Shown here piece by piece: positions 13,251-22,536 of a DNA stretch of 33,232 bases. Location of the stretch: IMG/VR virus record IMGVR_UViG_3300010885_010604, positions 1 to 33,232 of that record. One strand, 5' to 3'. The stretch's first letter is position 1; each line of letters opens with the position of its first letter. Made by a program: the position numbers and the translations under genes. This stretch comes from a virus. The notes beneath the pieces are model-generated. The model was not told the origin of the DNA, did not search any database, and worked only from the letters and a program-made list of their open reading frames with translations.

Positions 13251-15739
13251 TGTATTTTCTCACGTTTAATAATTTTAAATCCTTGACCAGGTTGTTTGTT
13301 GAAATCCCAATCAAGATCTGGTGCATATTTCTTATTAATTTCTTGAATAGTATTAAATGCGGCAATACGTGTTTGAATAGGCACTGTGGGATCAGCAAGT
13401 TGACCAGCGGCTGCTTTGTAACTGGCAACATCTTTGTCTGATTGTGGTCCAGAGAATCTTGGCACAGATTTAAGTATTCTATCGCCCAATACTTGTAGTT
13501 TAGCAGTTGCTTGTGCACCTTCTGTGCTATAACCAAATATGCCAGCAAGTTGATCAACTTTGGCACCAATGGCACTGCCAGTGGCTTTGGGCAATACATC
13601 ATTGATTTCTTTGACCACATCATAGATTTGTTCTGCACCATGCATTTTATCTGCTTCTTCACCAGATATCTTTTTGTTGGCTTCAATCACTTGATTACGA
13701 CGTGCAGCAAATGCAGTGGGTGATTCACCAAGTGCAGGTTGTGTTGGCACAGGAATCAATCTTGAACTTGCGGCAGTTGATACGCCAGCTGGTCCAGGAA
13801 CTACACCAGGTGCAGTTGCCGCGGCTTGTGGTTGTGCAACACCAGGTTGTGCTGGAATTTGTGTGCCAAATGTTTGTGTTGTAGGAGCTTGTGTGCCAAA
13901 TGTTTGTGCTGTAGGAGCTTGTGCAACACCAGGAGTAATTGGTGCACCACCAACAGGTGCAGTCATTGCAGGTTGTGCATTAATGACCTGTGAGTAATTG
14001 TAGTTTGTTCCATTAAGTGCATTGAACTTGGCCAATTCTTTAGCCGCATCAATATTAGGTTCGTTAAGCAATCTATTGCGTAATGTTTGTAGTTGTTCAA
14101 CATTCTTACGTTCAACGTCTGCACCAATGCCATAAGCCATTAGGTTAGAAGTTTTACCTTGGAATGGAACACCAGTTGCCATATTAACAATACGTGTTTG
14201 ACCACCGCCCATTGTTTGTTGAACGTATAGCTCACCAGTGTCTTTGTCTTTGAACGTTGCTGTATGTGCTTGTGCACCTTTGATACCAGCATAGTTACTT
14301 TGTAGTTTGGCAATAATTGAATCAGGAACTGCAGCACCAGATGAATCATAGGCTTTGGTAATATTACCTTGTCCATCAAGTCTAACTGCGTATTGTTGTC
14401 CATCTAAACTTGCAATTGAAGTTTGTGAACCAGCACCTAACTTTTGTTGTTCATTACGTGCAAGCTCTGTTAATCCTAAACGTGCAAACAAATAAGCTTT
14501 GACATAACTGCCTTCTGTATTTTCTTTGCGTAAATCACGCATTAATTCATTTGTTGCTTTTGTATCACCTGTTGCTGCGGAAGTAACAACTTTTTCTGCT
14601 TTTTGTTGTGCTTTAATTGCATCATAATAACCAGTTAAATCATCAATAGCTATTTTAGCAATCATTGGTGGAGTTGCTGGATTATATGCAATCTTGTGTA
14701 GTTCTTCTGGATTACCTTTGGCAGAATTTACAACATCTAATTCTTTGTTTATTTCATGACCTGGCATGTGTAGACCAGTGCCTTCAACAATCCAAGGACG
14801 AGTAACTGCTGGATTTTCAGCATTGGATTGCCCAGGCTTGTATCCAATAGTTTGTGCAAATTTACCAGCATAATTTTGTGTAGCCGCAGGCATATATGCC
14901 ATTGGATGACCACCTTCTGCTTGTGATCGTGCAATGGCTTTGTCCATTGTTCCAGGACCAGCATTGTAAGCGGCAGCTGCCAACACAGGATCTTGATAAC
15001 GTTGTTGCATTGCAGTGTAGTAATCACGTCCAACGCGATTTAATTCTTCTGGACTATTATTGGCAGCAGGTTTTACTCCATAACCAGGATCACGACTTGT
15101 GCTTGGCAATACTTGCATTGCACCACGTTCACCAGCTGCACCAACTGCGGCATTGGGATTAGCCATGCCACCAGTTTCATTCTTTTGTATAGCCGCAATT
15201 AAATTAGGAGGCGGTGCTTGAGTTGGGATTGGTTGTGCTCCTTGTGGGAACATACCAGCACCAGCTTGTGGCACACCACTCATTGCTCTTGACATGCCTT
15301 GTGGTTCAGTTTGTTGAACTGGTTGTTGAACAAATGCTTGTGGTGCAGATGGCACGCCTTGTGCAAATTGTTCTTGTTGTGCTAATCTTGCTGTTTCAGC
15401 TGCATTTTGATCTGGTGCAACTGGTGCCATTGGTTGTTGTTGTGTAGCATAACTTGCTTGACCAGGAGCGGACATATATGAATATGGATTAGTAGTTTTA
15501 TTAAGACTATAATCTACTGCAGGCATTTCATACTTGTTGATAATCTCTTTGCTACCATCATCATTGTGTTTAATTGTGGTTGTTTTAGGTTTGGTATTGC
15601 CAACTTGGTCTGGATTATTCAAACCCAAATCACCATACACTCTATTGGTCAAATAACCAGTAGGATCAGTAAATGCACCTGTGGCTTGCCCCACTCTGGC
15701 ACTCATATACTGATTGAATAAATCGCTGAAATCTGCCAT
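13247..15739 (-). CDS. Internal virion protein with lytic transglycosylase domain
   Basis: An 830-aa protein. Residues about 178-275 form a soluble lytic transglycosylase (SLT) domain: IAAIQKNETGG with candidate catalytic E188, GERGAMQVLPST at 203-214 and AAAAYNAGPGT at 254-264. Flanks are Pro/Gln/Ala-rich linkers; the C-terminal part (about 660-830) is helical. T7 gp16 is the known precedent: an ejected core protein that opens peptidoglycan during DNA entry. Being large, low-complexity and next to other virion genes, it fits an ejection protein better than a lysis enzyme. It is the only peptidoglycan-degrading domain I find in the genome. Confidence 0.85.
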   Translation of the reverse strand: MADFSDLFNQYMSARVGQATGAFTDPTGYLTNRVYGDLGLNNPDQVGNTKPKTTTIKHNDDGSKEIINKYEMPAVDYSLNKTTNPYSYMSAPGQASYATQQQPMAPVAPDQNAAETARLAQQEQFAQGVPSAPQAFVQQPVQQTEPQGMSRAMSGVPQAGAGMFPQGAQPIPTQAPPPNLIAAIQKNETGGMANPNAAVGAAGERGAMQVLPSTSRDPGYGVKPAANNSPEELNRVGRDYYTAMQQRYQDPVLAAAAYNAGPGTMDKAIARSQAEGGHPMAYMPAATQNYAGKFAQTIGYKPGQSNAENPAVTRPWIVEGTGLHMPGHEINKELDVVNSAKGNPEELHKIAYNPATPPMIAKIAIDDLTGYYDAIKAQQKAEKVVTSAATGDTKATNELMRDLRKENTEGSYVKAYLFARLGLTELARNEQQKLGAGSQTSIASLDGQQYAVRLDGQGNITKAYDSSGAAVPDSIIAKLQSNYAGIKGAQAHTATFKDKDTGELYVQQTMGGGQTRIVNMATGVPFQGKTSNLMAYGIGADVERKNVEQLQTLRNRLLNEPNIDAAKELAKFNALNGTNYNYSQVINAQPAMTAPVGGAPITPGVAQAPTAQTFGTQAPTTQTFGTQIPAQPGVAQPQAAATAPGVVPGPAGVSTAASSRLIPVPTQPALGESPTAFAARRNQVIEANKKISGEEADKMHGAEQIYDVVKEINDVLPKATGSAIGAKVDQLAGIFGYSTEGAQATAKLQVLGDRILKSVPRFSGPQSDKDVASYKAAAGQLADPTVPIQTRIAAFNTIQEINKKYAPDLDWDFNKQPGQGFKIIKREKIQ

Positions 15740-15748
15740 TATAGGTCC

Positions 15749-16471
15749 TTAAACTTTAAAACCAGCTTGATCTTGAGACTGGCTTGTGGTAACTGTTTGT
15801 CCAATTTGTGCAGGATTTGCAACATAGCTTGGAAGTTGGCCATACAATGCAAATAACTTTGCCAAGTAATCAGCTGAAACATTTGCCGCGTTGACGTTTT
15901 GTCCTGCGGCACCCAGGGCTTGTGTAAGTCCTGCTTGACCAAGTTGGCCCAATTGCCCTGCAACAGTTGCACGTTGACCAGCAATTTGTTGACCAATGTT
16001 GGCAGCCAATGTAGCTTGATTCATTCTGTTGGTGCCAGCAAGTTGTTGACTGGCCAGGGCCTGACGTGCTGAACCTAATTCACCTGCGCCACCATATTGT
16101 GCACCTTGATTGGCCAAGTTTTGCATATACTGTGCTTGTGCAGGTTGTAGTGCGGCCGTAACTTGTTGTTGTTCGTATTGAGGATTGAATAAACTTTCTA
16201 AACCAGTGATGCCTGTTCTTAATGCAGACTCACCAGTTTCACCTGCAGTTTGTTGAACTTGTTGTGCAGTGCCAGCTAGGTTTTGACCAGCTTGTGTAAC
16301 ACCAGGTGCGCTTGTATTATACAAATTAGTAGCACCTTGTATGCCTTGCATCCAAGTAGGTAATACAGTTCCTAACAAGTTACCAGTTTGTGCTGATATC
16401 TGTGCTTGCTCTTCTGGAGTTAATTTAGTGGTTACTGTATTTGTTCCACTTGATGTTGATGCATTTGGCAT
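15749..16471 (-). CDS. Ala/Gln/Gly-rich putative ejection protein
   Basis: A 240-aa protein almost entirely of Ala, Gln, Gly, Thr and Leu helices (for example IAGQRATVAGQLGQLGQAGL). Similar composition is found in podovirus internal core proteins such as T7 gp14-like and P22 gp7/gp20-like proteins, although I see no direct motif match. The start at 16471 follows AGGAAA; an upstream in-frame start at 16570 would overlap the next gene by 56 nt. It is encoded next to the transglycosylase protein, which supports a shared role in the ejection apparatus. Confidence 0.65.
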   Translation of the reverse strand: MPNASTSSGTNTVTTKLTPEEQAQISAQTGNLLGTVLPTWMQGIQGATNLYNTSAPGVTQAGQNLAGTAQQVQQTAGETGESALRTGITGLESLFNPQYEQQQVTAALQPAQAQYMQNLANQGAQYGGAGELGSARQALASQQLAGTNRMNQATLAANIGQQIAGQRATVAGQLGQLGQAGLTQALGAAGQNVNAANVSADYLAKLFALYGQLPSYVANPAQIGQTVTTSQSQDQAGFKV

Positions 16472-16514
16472 TATTTTTTCCTTTTGTATATTTAACTGAT
16501 CTGCAGATCTTTGC

Positions 16515-18251
16515 TTATTGTTGGGCTGGTGTAAAGATTGGCATTCCTGTTCCATCAACGCCTTGAACAAACCGTAACGGTGATCGCTGAGGCATCAAGT
16601 GCCTTCCAGGTATGTGTTGTTGTGCGACTCCAGGTCGTCCATAGCCTGGATTGTAGGTCATTGGTGGTGGCACTGGTGCGGAGGGTGGATTATAAACATT
16701 ACCAGGTATTTGATTATATTGATCTTTTAATTTTTGTAATATATCTGTTGGAACAGGTTGTCCATTTACAGAACCTGAATTTATAATACTTTGTAATAGG
16801 CCAGGCGTTGGCATTGGTTTTTGCCAAACTTTATTACCTGATAAATCATAACCATTTCTTTCACCAATTGGTAAAATATTAGACATAATGTTTGGTGGCA
16901 CTGGTGCGGCGGGTGGTTGCGATCCAGGTGTATATTCTTTAAATGTTGGTCTTTGACCACCTCCTATAACCACTCCAAATGGATTGTCAGGATCTTGTTG
17001 TGGCATTTCTTGTTGCATTATTTTACCAGAGTTTACATTAAGATAAGTTCCATTGCCTTGTGGTATGTAAAGTTGACCACCTGAATATATTTCACCACCT
17101 TTGCCATTATCTAATCCAGTATTCCAATCAATTCCACGGTTCCAATAATCTCCACTGCCATTTAATGGATTTTGCCCAGGATTATTTTTTGCATAGTAAT
17201 CGTTTATTTTATATTGGTTTAAAAATTGATCCGCTTGATTTTTCATAAATCCTTCTGGATTAGAAAAATATCTATCATTGGCTTCAGTTTTGCCATAACT
17301 GCCTTTTTGTTTATTAAATTCTTGATTCAAACGATCAGCATATTGGCCATATTGGGCAAACGGATTTGGTGATGGTGGTGGCACTGGCGCGGCGGGTGGT
17401 TGTTGATTTTCCAGTTGTATACGTCCTGCTGCACCACTTTGTGGCGGTGGTGGCACTGGTATTTGTCTTTGATATGCTCCATAGGCCTGTTGAGGAGACT
17501 GAATACCTGCAGGACTATTATTTTTAACCCAATCTGGATTATTTTGTAAAAATTGTTGATATCCTTTATCATATCCACCAGAACTAGAAACTACACCTGA
17601 TTCTATGCCCAGAAATTGTCCTGGGTCATTTGTGTTTGGTGTAGTTGGTGTAGATTGTTGACTGCCAGTCCCAGGACCACCCAGTTGTGTAGGGTTTCTA
17701 TAATTACCGCCAGGAGCAGCTATACCCGTAATACCTGTGGTTGGTGGTGTTTGTTGTGATCCAATATTCCAAAATGTTCCATCCTTGTTTACTCCTTGAC
17801 CTTGTTCGTTTGTATAAGGAGCTTGTGCAATATCAGATAAACTATTTTTTGTTGCAGTCCAGTTTGGATGTTGTGTTAATACTTGTTGATAATTGTTATC
17901 TTGATATCCTAAATCTAAATTTAATGGTGATGTAGTTGGTGGTTGTTGTTGCGATCCAGTCCAAGGACCAGCACCCAATTGTGCAGTTACACCAAATGGA
18001 CTTCCATAGTTGCCGCCAGGAGCAGCAAATCCACCGCCAGTTACACTAGACCAAGGTGATGATGCCAAAGGATTTGGAGTGTTTGTATTTTGACCAGAAG
18101 ATGATTGATTCATTGGATTACTAACCAATCCAGCCTGTGGTTGATAAATCTGATTATTTAATTTTGCCCAATCCGTTGAGGATGTTGTTGAACTGCTGGG
18201 TGGCAATGTTGGGTCATTAAAGTTACTTTGAGATTGAAAACTTGCACTCAT
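16515..18251 (-). CDS. Pro/Gln/Gly-rich low-complexity virion protein
   Basis: A 578-aa protein rich in Pro, Gln, Gly, Asn and Ser. Short imperfect repeats recur: IAAPGGNYR/FAAPGGNYG, TGSQQ, and PPAAPVPPP (three or more copies, roughly residues 280-460). There are few hydrophobic segments and no enzyme motif, so much of the chain must be extended or disordered. Position between two likely ejection proteins suggests a virion role. The start has GGATAAA just upstream. Not recognised as a family. Confidence 0.62.
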   Translation of the reverse strand: MSASFQSQSNFNDPTLPPSSSTTSSTDWAKLNNQIYQPQAGLVSNPMNQSSSGQNTNTPNPLASSPWSSVTGGGFAAPGGNYGSPFGVTAQLGAGPWTGSQQQPPTTSPLNLDLGYQDNNYQQVLTQHPNWTATKNSLSDIAQAPYTNEQGQGVNKDGTFWNIGSQQTPPTTGITGIAAPGGNYRNPTQLGGPGTGSQQSTPTTPNTNDPGQFLGIESGVVSSSGGYDKGYQQFLQNNPDWVKNNSPAGIQSPQQAYGAYQRQIPVPPPPQSGAAGRIQLENQQPPAAPVPPPSPNPFAQYGQYADRLNQEFNKQKGSYGKTEANDRYFSNPEGFMKNQADQFLNQYKINDYYAKNNPGQNPLNGSGDYWNRGIDWNTGLDNGKGGEIYSGGQLYIPQGNGTYLNVNSGKIMQQEMPQQDPDNPFGVVIGGGQRPTFKEYTPGSQPPAAPVPPNIMSNILPIGERNGYDLSGNKVWQKPMPTPGLLQSIINSGSVNGQPVPTDILQKLKDQYNQIPGNVYNPPSAPVPPPMTYNPGYGRPGVAQQHIPGRHLMPQRSPLRFVQGVDGTGMPIFTPAQQ

Positions 18252-18255
18252 AATT

Positions 18256-21200
18256 TTATCCGTTTATTGGTGATGAACTCACAGCCTGTGTGGCTGCCAA
18301 CGCATTGGCTGCATCTAAGAACTGCTGATGCGTCATTGGCGTATAAGGTGTGGGCTGTGACAACTGCACTCCGTGTGCTAATGCTTGTTGCGTTACATTT
18401 GGTCCATACAATGCATTTGTTTGCAATGTGGAAATGTCATTGTTTTTAACAATGTTATTGACAGTGCCATAATCACCTGTGTTCCAAGCATCATGCAATT
18501 GTGTTTGAATTGGATGTTGTGTGGAGGGTGTTCTTGTTGCCGCTGGAGTCACAGGACCAGTCAAGGCCTGTTGTGCGCCCCAGGGTGTAGCTGGAGCCTG
18601 TGGTGTATAGTTGTATGCACCAATATCAGCTGGTCCTATTGCATAAGGATGTTGTCCCCAATAAAACTTGCTTTGCACTGGATTGGTTGTTTGGTAAGCT
18701 GGTGTTGCTTGAATATATCCTGGATTTAATCCTGGGTTTACTAATGCACCCTGTGTAGTTGGCATTGCGAATCCGCCTGTGGTTGGTATTGTAACATTTC
18801 CAGTTACGCTGGGTTTTTTAGTAATAATAGGTATAAGGCTTCCATCTACTACTACGTTGCCATCTGTTACTACGTTGCCTTCTGTTACTACATTGCCAGG
18901 TGGCACAACTACGTTACCAGGTGGCACAACTACGTTACCAGGTGGCACTACTACATTGCCAGGTGGCACTACTACATTGCCAGGTGGCACTACTACGTTA
19001 CCAGGTGGCACAACTACGTTACCAGGTGGCACTACTACGTTACCAGGTATAGTTATATTGCCAGTGCCAGATATGCCAGTTCCGCCTATGTTGGCAATAG
19101 TATTACCAGTGCCGCTGATATTGCCCAGGACATTGCCATATGTGTTGCCTAATGTGCTGACTATATTACCCAATGGTGTTCCTGTATTAGAGGTGCTTAC
19201 AGTTGTAAGATTACCTGTGCTTGACACGCCTGTTCCACCAGTGCTACCACCAGAACCAGGAATATTACCAGTAGGTAAGTTTAAATTTAATCCTGGTGTG
19301 CTGAGGCCGCCTGTGGCCACTGGGCCAGTTGATATTGTTACATTACCAGTTGGTGTTACTGGTGTCGTTGCAATATTACCAGTTGGTGCTACAGGCGCAA
19401 CTGCAACATTACCAGTTGGTGCTACTGCAACATTACCAGTTGGTGCCACAGGTGCATTCACAGGTGGAATTGTTGGGTTAGTAGGACTTGATGTTGTTTT
19501 AGAACCTTGTGTTAATACTGGCACGCTTGTTAGTTGTCCAGTAACGTCCTTTGAAGATATAAACGTTGGTGGTTTAGAACTGCTGGTTACATCAAATCCA
19601 CCTGATGAATTTTGAACAGCAGTATTATAACTTACTTTCCCTGTGGCTGGATCATACACAATGGTATATTTGTATGGTGTTCCATCAGCTGTATTACCAC
19701 TTACATATGAACTATAATATGTGTGTCCTGGATCAGATTCAGAATCAACACTTTGATTTATGATCCTTTCGCCTGAACTTGGATCTATTGCTTGCATTTT
19801 ACTTGAATCAAATATTGCAGCATCTGTGGGATTGGTTGCCATCATTTGTCCCAGTGTCAATTGTGGTCTTGATGGAGGTGTCACAGGAGCCACTGGTTCC
19901 GCTGGAGCACTAAACATATTCTTAATAGTATCCAATAAACCAGCATTCATCACACCATTGACAGCGATTGGTTGCCCTGCGTTCATGGCGTTTTGTAGGT
20001 CTGTAGTTGATACAGTTTGGCCACCTGGCAATACTATATCACCATTTGGAAATATTGTGCCAGGAGGACTATCACTGGTGCCAGTTGGCGTAAGATTGAA
20101 TACTCCAGGTGCAACAGGACCTGTGGCACCAGTGTAACTTACTGGTGTATTTCCAGTATAGTTTATATTTCCAACTGGTGTTGCTGTTCCATCTATCACA
20201 GGCACATCACCACTGGTTGGTTGTGGTAATGCTCGTCCTGGTATTTCTGTGCCGCTGCCTGTGACTGGATTGCTCATAACACCGTATTGATTGGCAGTAT
20301 TGGTTAATCCCAAAGTATCTTTGACAAACGATGAACCTTGTCCTGCATTATAAGCAGTGGTGTTGACCAATGCTTGTGTGGCGGCATTGATATTGCCATT
20401 TGTTTGTAATAATGTGCCTGCACCAGCACCTAATGCTGTGCTGCCAGTGGCATTGGTAACTGCATATTGAACAATACTACCAGCCGCTGATGTTAATGCA
20501 TCTTTGCCAGTGCCACCTGCGGCCAATGTTGTGCCTGCTCGTGTAATTGCATTAGATGCCATTTGTAATGTATTTGGATCATTGATTAAACTGCTGAGTT
20601 GACTTGATACTGCACCAGATGCATCTAATCCTGCTGGACCTGCTAATGCACTTACAAGAATAGTCTTTGGATCTGCGCCACTGGCCAATTGCAATCCTGC
20701 TTGTGCCAATGCTGTTCCCACAGTGGTGCTTACGCCTAACTCTGTGGCCAATAACTCACCCACGCCAGGTAAGAAATAACTTGCCGTTGCCATTATGGCC
20801 ATGTTGGCTATTTGATTTACTCCTCCCGCAAAACCACCTGTGCTTTGATTTACACCAATATTGTAAGCGGCTGAAGTATTAACTGGAGCCAACAGACCAT
20901 TGTCTCCAACTTTGGTAGCAATTTGAATCATGCCACCACCCTGCACAGTAGGAATATTCACACCCAAATTACCATTCATATCTTGACGAATATCAATACC
21001 TTGTAATTCTTTACCTGTGGTTGTATCTGTTAAAAATATATGATCGCCATCATTGTTAAATTGTAAAGTTCCATTTTGTAAACCAGCAAACACATCTGGA
21101 TTTGCTTGTTGTGCGGCAGCAATTAGGGTTGAATCTGCTATACCATTATATGTGCCAGGCGATCCTGGATTTGTAGTTCCTATAAATGAACCTGAATAAG

Positions 21201-21558
21201 GAAGTGCAGGTGCCACTGGAGCCACAGGAGCAGGAGCAGGCTTGATTGCTTCTACTGGAGGTGGATTATAAACAGGTTCTGGTGCTGATGGATTATAAGG
21301 AAGATCCTGCGGCGGTGGAGTATACACAGGTTCTGGTGCAACGGCCACTGGAGCTGGTGCAGGTTCTGGTGCTGGAGCTACGCCAGCATCTTGGAAGATT
21401 TGACTTATAGTTCCAGAGTCAACGCCAGTTGCGGCCGCTATTTCGCTTACGCTTACGCCAGCTGCTGAAGCCGCTGCGGCAATGTCAGCATTACTTGCTC
21501 CATTGGCCTGCATGTCTGCAATAGCACTGGCTATTTCTTCTGCGGTATAATCTGACAT
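18256..21558 (-). CDS. 1,100-aa multidomain virion protein with VVVPPGN repeat
   Basis: Domains by eye: residues 1-65, two Ala-rich helix repeats (ASNADIAAAASAAGVSVSEI); 66-115, Pro/Ala linker; 116-240, a beta-rich region; about 250-400, a long Ala/Gly/Leu stretch with glycine spacing resembling membrane-active ejection proteins; 400-700, beta-rich with TGN turns; 700-860, tandem APTGNV units; then seven perfect GNVVVPP units and three decayed ones; and a Pro/Gln/Tyr-rich tail. AGGA precedes the ATG. A tail or ejection protein is likely. The DNA repeats make long antisense frames, which I regard as artefacts. Confidence 0.65.
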   Translation of the reverse strand: MSDYTAEEIASAIADMQANGASNADIAAAASAAGVSVSEIAAATGVDSGTISQIFQDAGVAPAPEPAPAPVAVAPEPVYTPPPQDLPYNPSAPEPVYNPPPVEAIKPAPAPVAPVAPALPYSGSFIGTTNPGSPGTYNGIADSTLIAAAQQANPDVFAGLQNGTLQFNNDGDHIFLTDTTTGKELQGIDIRQDMNGNLGVNIPTVQGGGMIQIATKVGDNGLLAPVNTSAAYNIGVNQSTGGFAGGVNQIANMAIMATASYFLPGVGELLATELGVSTTVGTALAQAGLQLASGADPKTILVSALAGPAGLDASGAVSSQLSSLINDPNTLQMASNAITRAGTTLAAGGTGKDALTSAAGSIVQYAVTNATGSTALGAGAGTLLQTNGNINAATQALVNTTAYNAGQGSSFVKDTLGLTNTANQYGVMSNPVTGSGTEIPGRALPQPTSGDVPVIDGTATPVGNINYTGNTPVSYTGATGPVAPGVFNLTPTGTSDSPPGTIFPNGDIVLPGGQTVSTTDLQNAMNAGQPIAVNGVMNAGLLDTIKNMFSAPAEPVAPVTPPSRPQLTLGQMMATNPTDAAIFDSSKMQAIDPSSGERIINQSVDSESDPGHTYYSSYVSGNTADGTPYKYTIVYDPATGKVSYNTAVQNSSGGFDVTSSSKPPTFISSKDVTGQLTSVPVLTQGSKTTSSPTNPTIPPVNAPVAPTGNVAVAPTGNVAVAPVAPTGNIATTPVTPTGNVTISTGPVATGGLSTPGLNLNLPTGNIPGSGGSTGGTGVSSTGNLTTVSTSNTGTPLGNIVSTLGNTYGNVLGNISGTGNTIANIGGTGISGTGNITIPGNVVVPPGNVVVPPGNVVVPPGNVVVPPGNVVVPPGNVVVPPGNVVVPPGNVVTEGNVVTDGNVVVDGSLIPIITKKPSVTGNVTIPTTGGFAMPTTQGALVNPGLNPGYIQATPAYQTTNPVQSKFYWGQHPYAIGPADIGAYNYTPQAPATPWGAQQALTGPVTPAATRTPSTQHPIQTQLHDAWNTGDYGTVNNIVKNNDISTLQTNALYGPNVTQQALAHGVQLSQPTPYTPMTHQQFLDAANALAATQAVSSSPING
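18896..19045 (-). repeat. 21-bp tandem repeat, seven copies (GNVVVPP)
   Basis: The + strand repeats ACGTTACCAGGTGGCACAAC plus one T, a 21-bp unit, with small third-position changes between copies (ACAACT or ACTACT; ACGTTA or ACATTG). Each unit encodes Gly-Asn-Val-Val-Val-Pro-Pro on the minus strand. Three degenerate units (GNVVTE, GNVVTD, GNVVVD) flank the array at its C-terminal side. The unit is a multiple of three, so copy number can change without breaking the frame. Confidence 0.92.
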
Positions 21559-21603
21559 TTATTTTGTTCCTAACTCAATATTTAGTGGCATGGGCGAAAA
21601 CCA

Positions 21604-22536
21604 TTATTGCTTGATTACCTGTGCGGTCAAGCTGCGAAGGCCTGTGGTGAATACTCCTGGAACAACGTCACCACTTACTACATCAAAACTTACTTCACAA
21701 ATATACCAATAGTAACCAAAGTTTGGTTTATCTAATACTGTGGTAAAGATGTTTTGGCCTGCACTGACACTTACATCTGTGCCAGCAGTTACATTATAGG
21801 TATGTGTTTGTAAACTTACTGTTCCAGATGGATTAAACAAATATTCAATACTATTTGGATTAGTTGTATCTAAAAATCCAACAAAACGATTAATAGCTAC
21901 TGTTACGATAAATTCACTGGGTAAAAGACATGTATATGTAAAATCCAATGCCAACTGAGCACTAATAAAAACTTGATCAGTTGGTCCATATATGGTTACA
22001 CGAGCATTACAATCTGTTGAATTAAATTGTGCGCTGGCATCTATTCCAATTGTGCCTCCACTTATATAGGTATTCCAAAGATACTCATTACCAGTTCTTA
22101 TTATTGCATAAGTTGTAGTGCATTCTACTATACCATATGGACGGCCATAAAATCCATTATATGCTCCATTGCCAGGTGGACCTGAATCTGTCACACCTGA
22201 AATCTGAACACCAGATCCAAGATTAAAAGGTGGATTGGCCAATGGGCCACCTGTAAATGTTATTTGAATATAACTAGACAATCCAGTAATTGGATCAACA
22301 TTTATTGGAGCAATATTACTAATAGAAATAGGAATGGTATACCATGGTGGTGGAAATACATTTACATTGTCAGCGGCAGTAATGCCATATGGTTTACGAT
22401 ATGTTCCTGAAATATACGCAGGAAGATAATCAGCAAAGCCTTGGAAGTTTTGTCCAAGTCCAGCTGGTCCACTTAGCAAATAGTTTAGGCCATCTACAAT
22501 TCCTAGTGTATCTTGATCATTTACTGGATATGTCAT
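21604..22536 (-). CDS. Beta-rich tail-associated protein
   Basis: A 310-aa protein, dense in aromatic and Thr/Val/Ile strands, with little helix, few charges and four scattered Cys. The two halves have different character: a turn-rich N-terminal part (PLANPPFNLGSGVQISGVTD) and a more regular beta C-terminal part. It could be a tail knob, baseplate-like or receptor-binding protein. The start shares one base with the stop of the upstream nozzle-like gene (TAATG), so they are coupled. No family recognised. Confidence 0.68.
   Translation of the reverse strand: MTYPVNDQDTLGIVDGLNYLLSGPAGLGQNFQGFADYLPAYISGTYRKPYGITAADNVNVFPPPWYTIPISISNIAPINVDPITGLSSYIQITFTGGPLANPPFNLGSGVQISGVTDSGPPGNGAYNGFYGRPYGIVECTTTYAIIRTGNEYLWNTYISGGTIGIDASAQFNSTDCNARVTIYGPTDQVFISAQLALDFTYTCLLPSEFIVTVAINRFVGFLDTTNPNSIEYLFNPSGTVSLQTHTYNVTAGTDVSVSAGQNIFTTVLDKPNFGYYWYICEVSFDVVSGDVVPGVFTTGLRSLTAQVIKQ

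Noticed and set aside
13243-13686. 147-codon ORF on the minus strand
   Set aside because: It is a different frame inside the 830-aa transglycosylase gene, Lys/Leu-biased and without a ribosome site.
18779-19615. Long 278-aa open frame on the plus strand
   Set aside because: It lies antisense to the 1,100-aa virion gene and is open only because of the 21-bp repeat and biased third positions. It has no ribosome site, and its TLPGGT repeats are the mirror of GNVVVPP.
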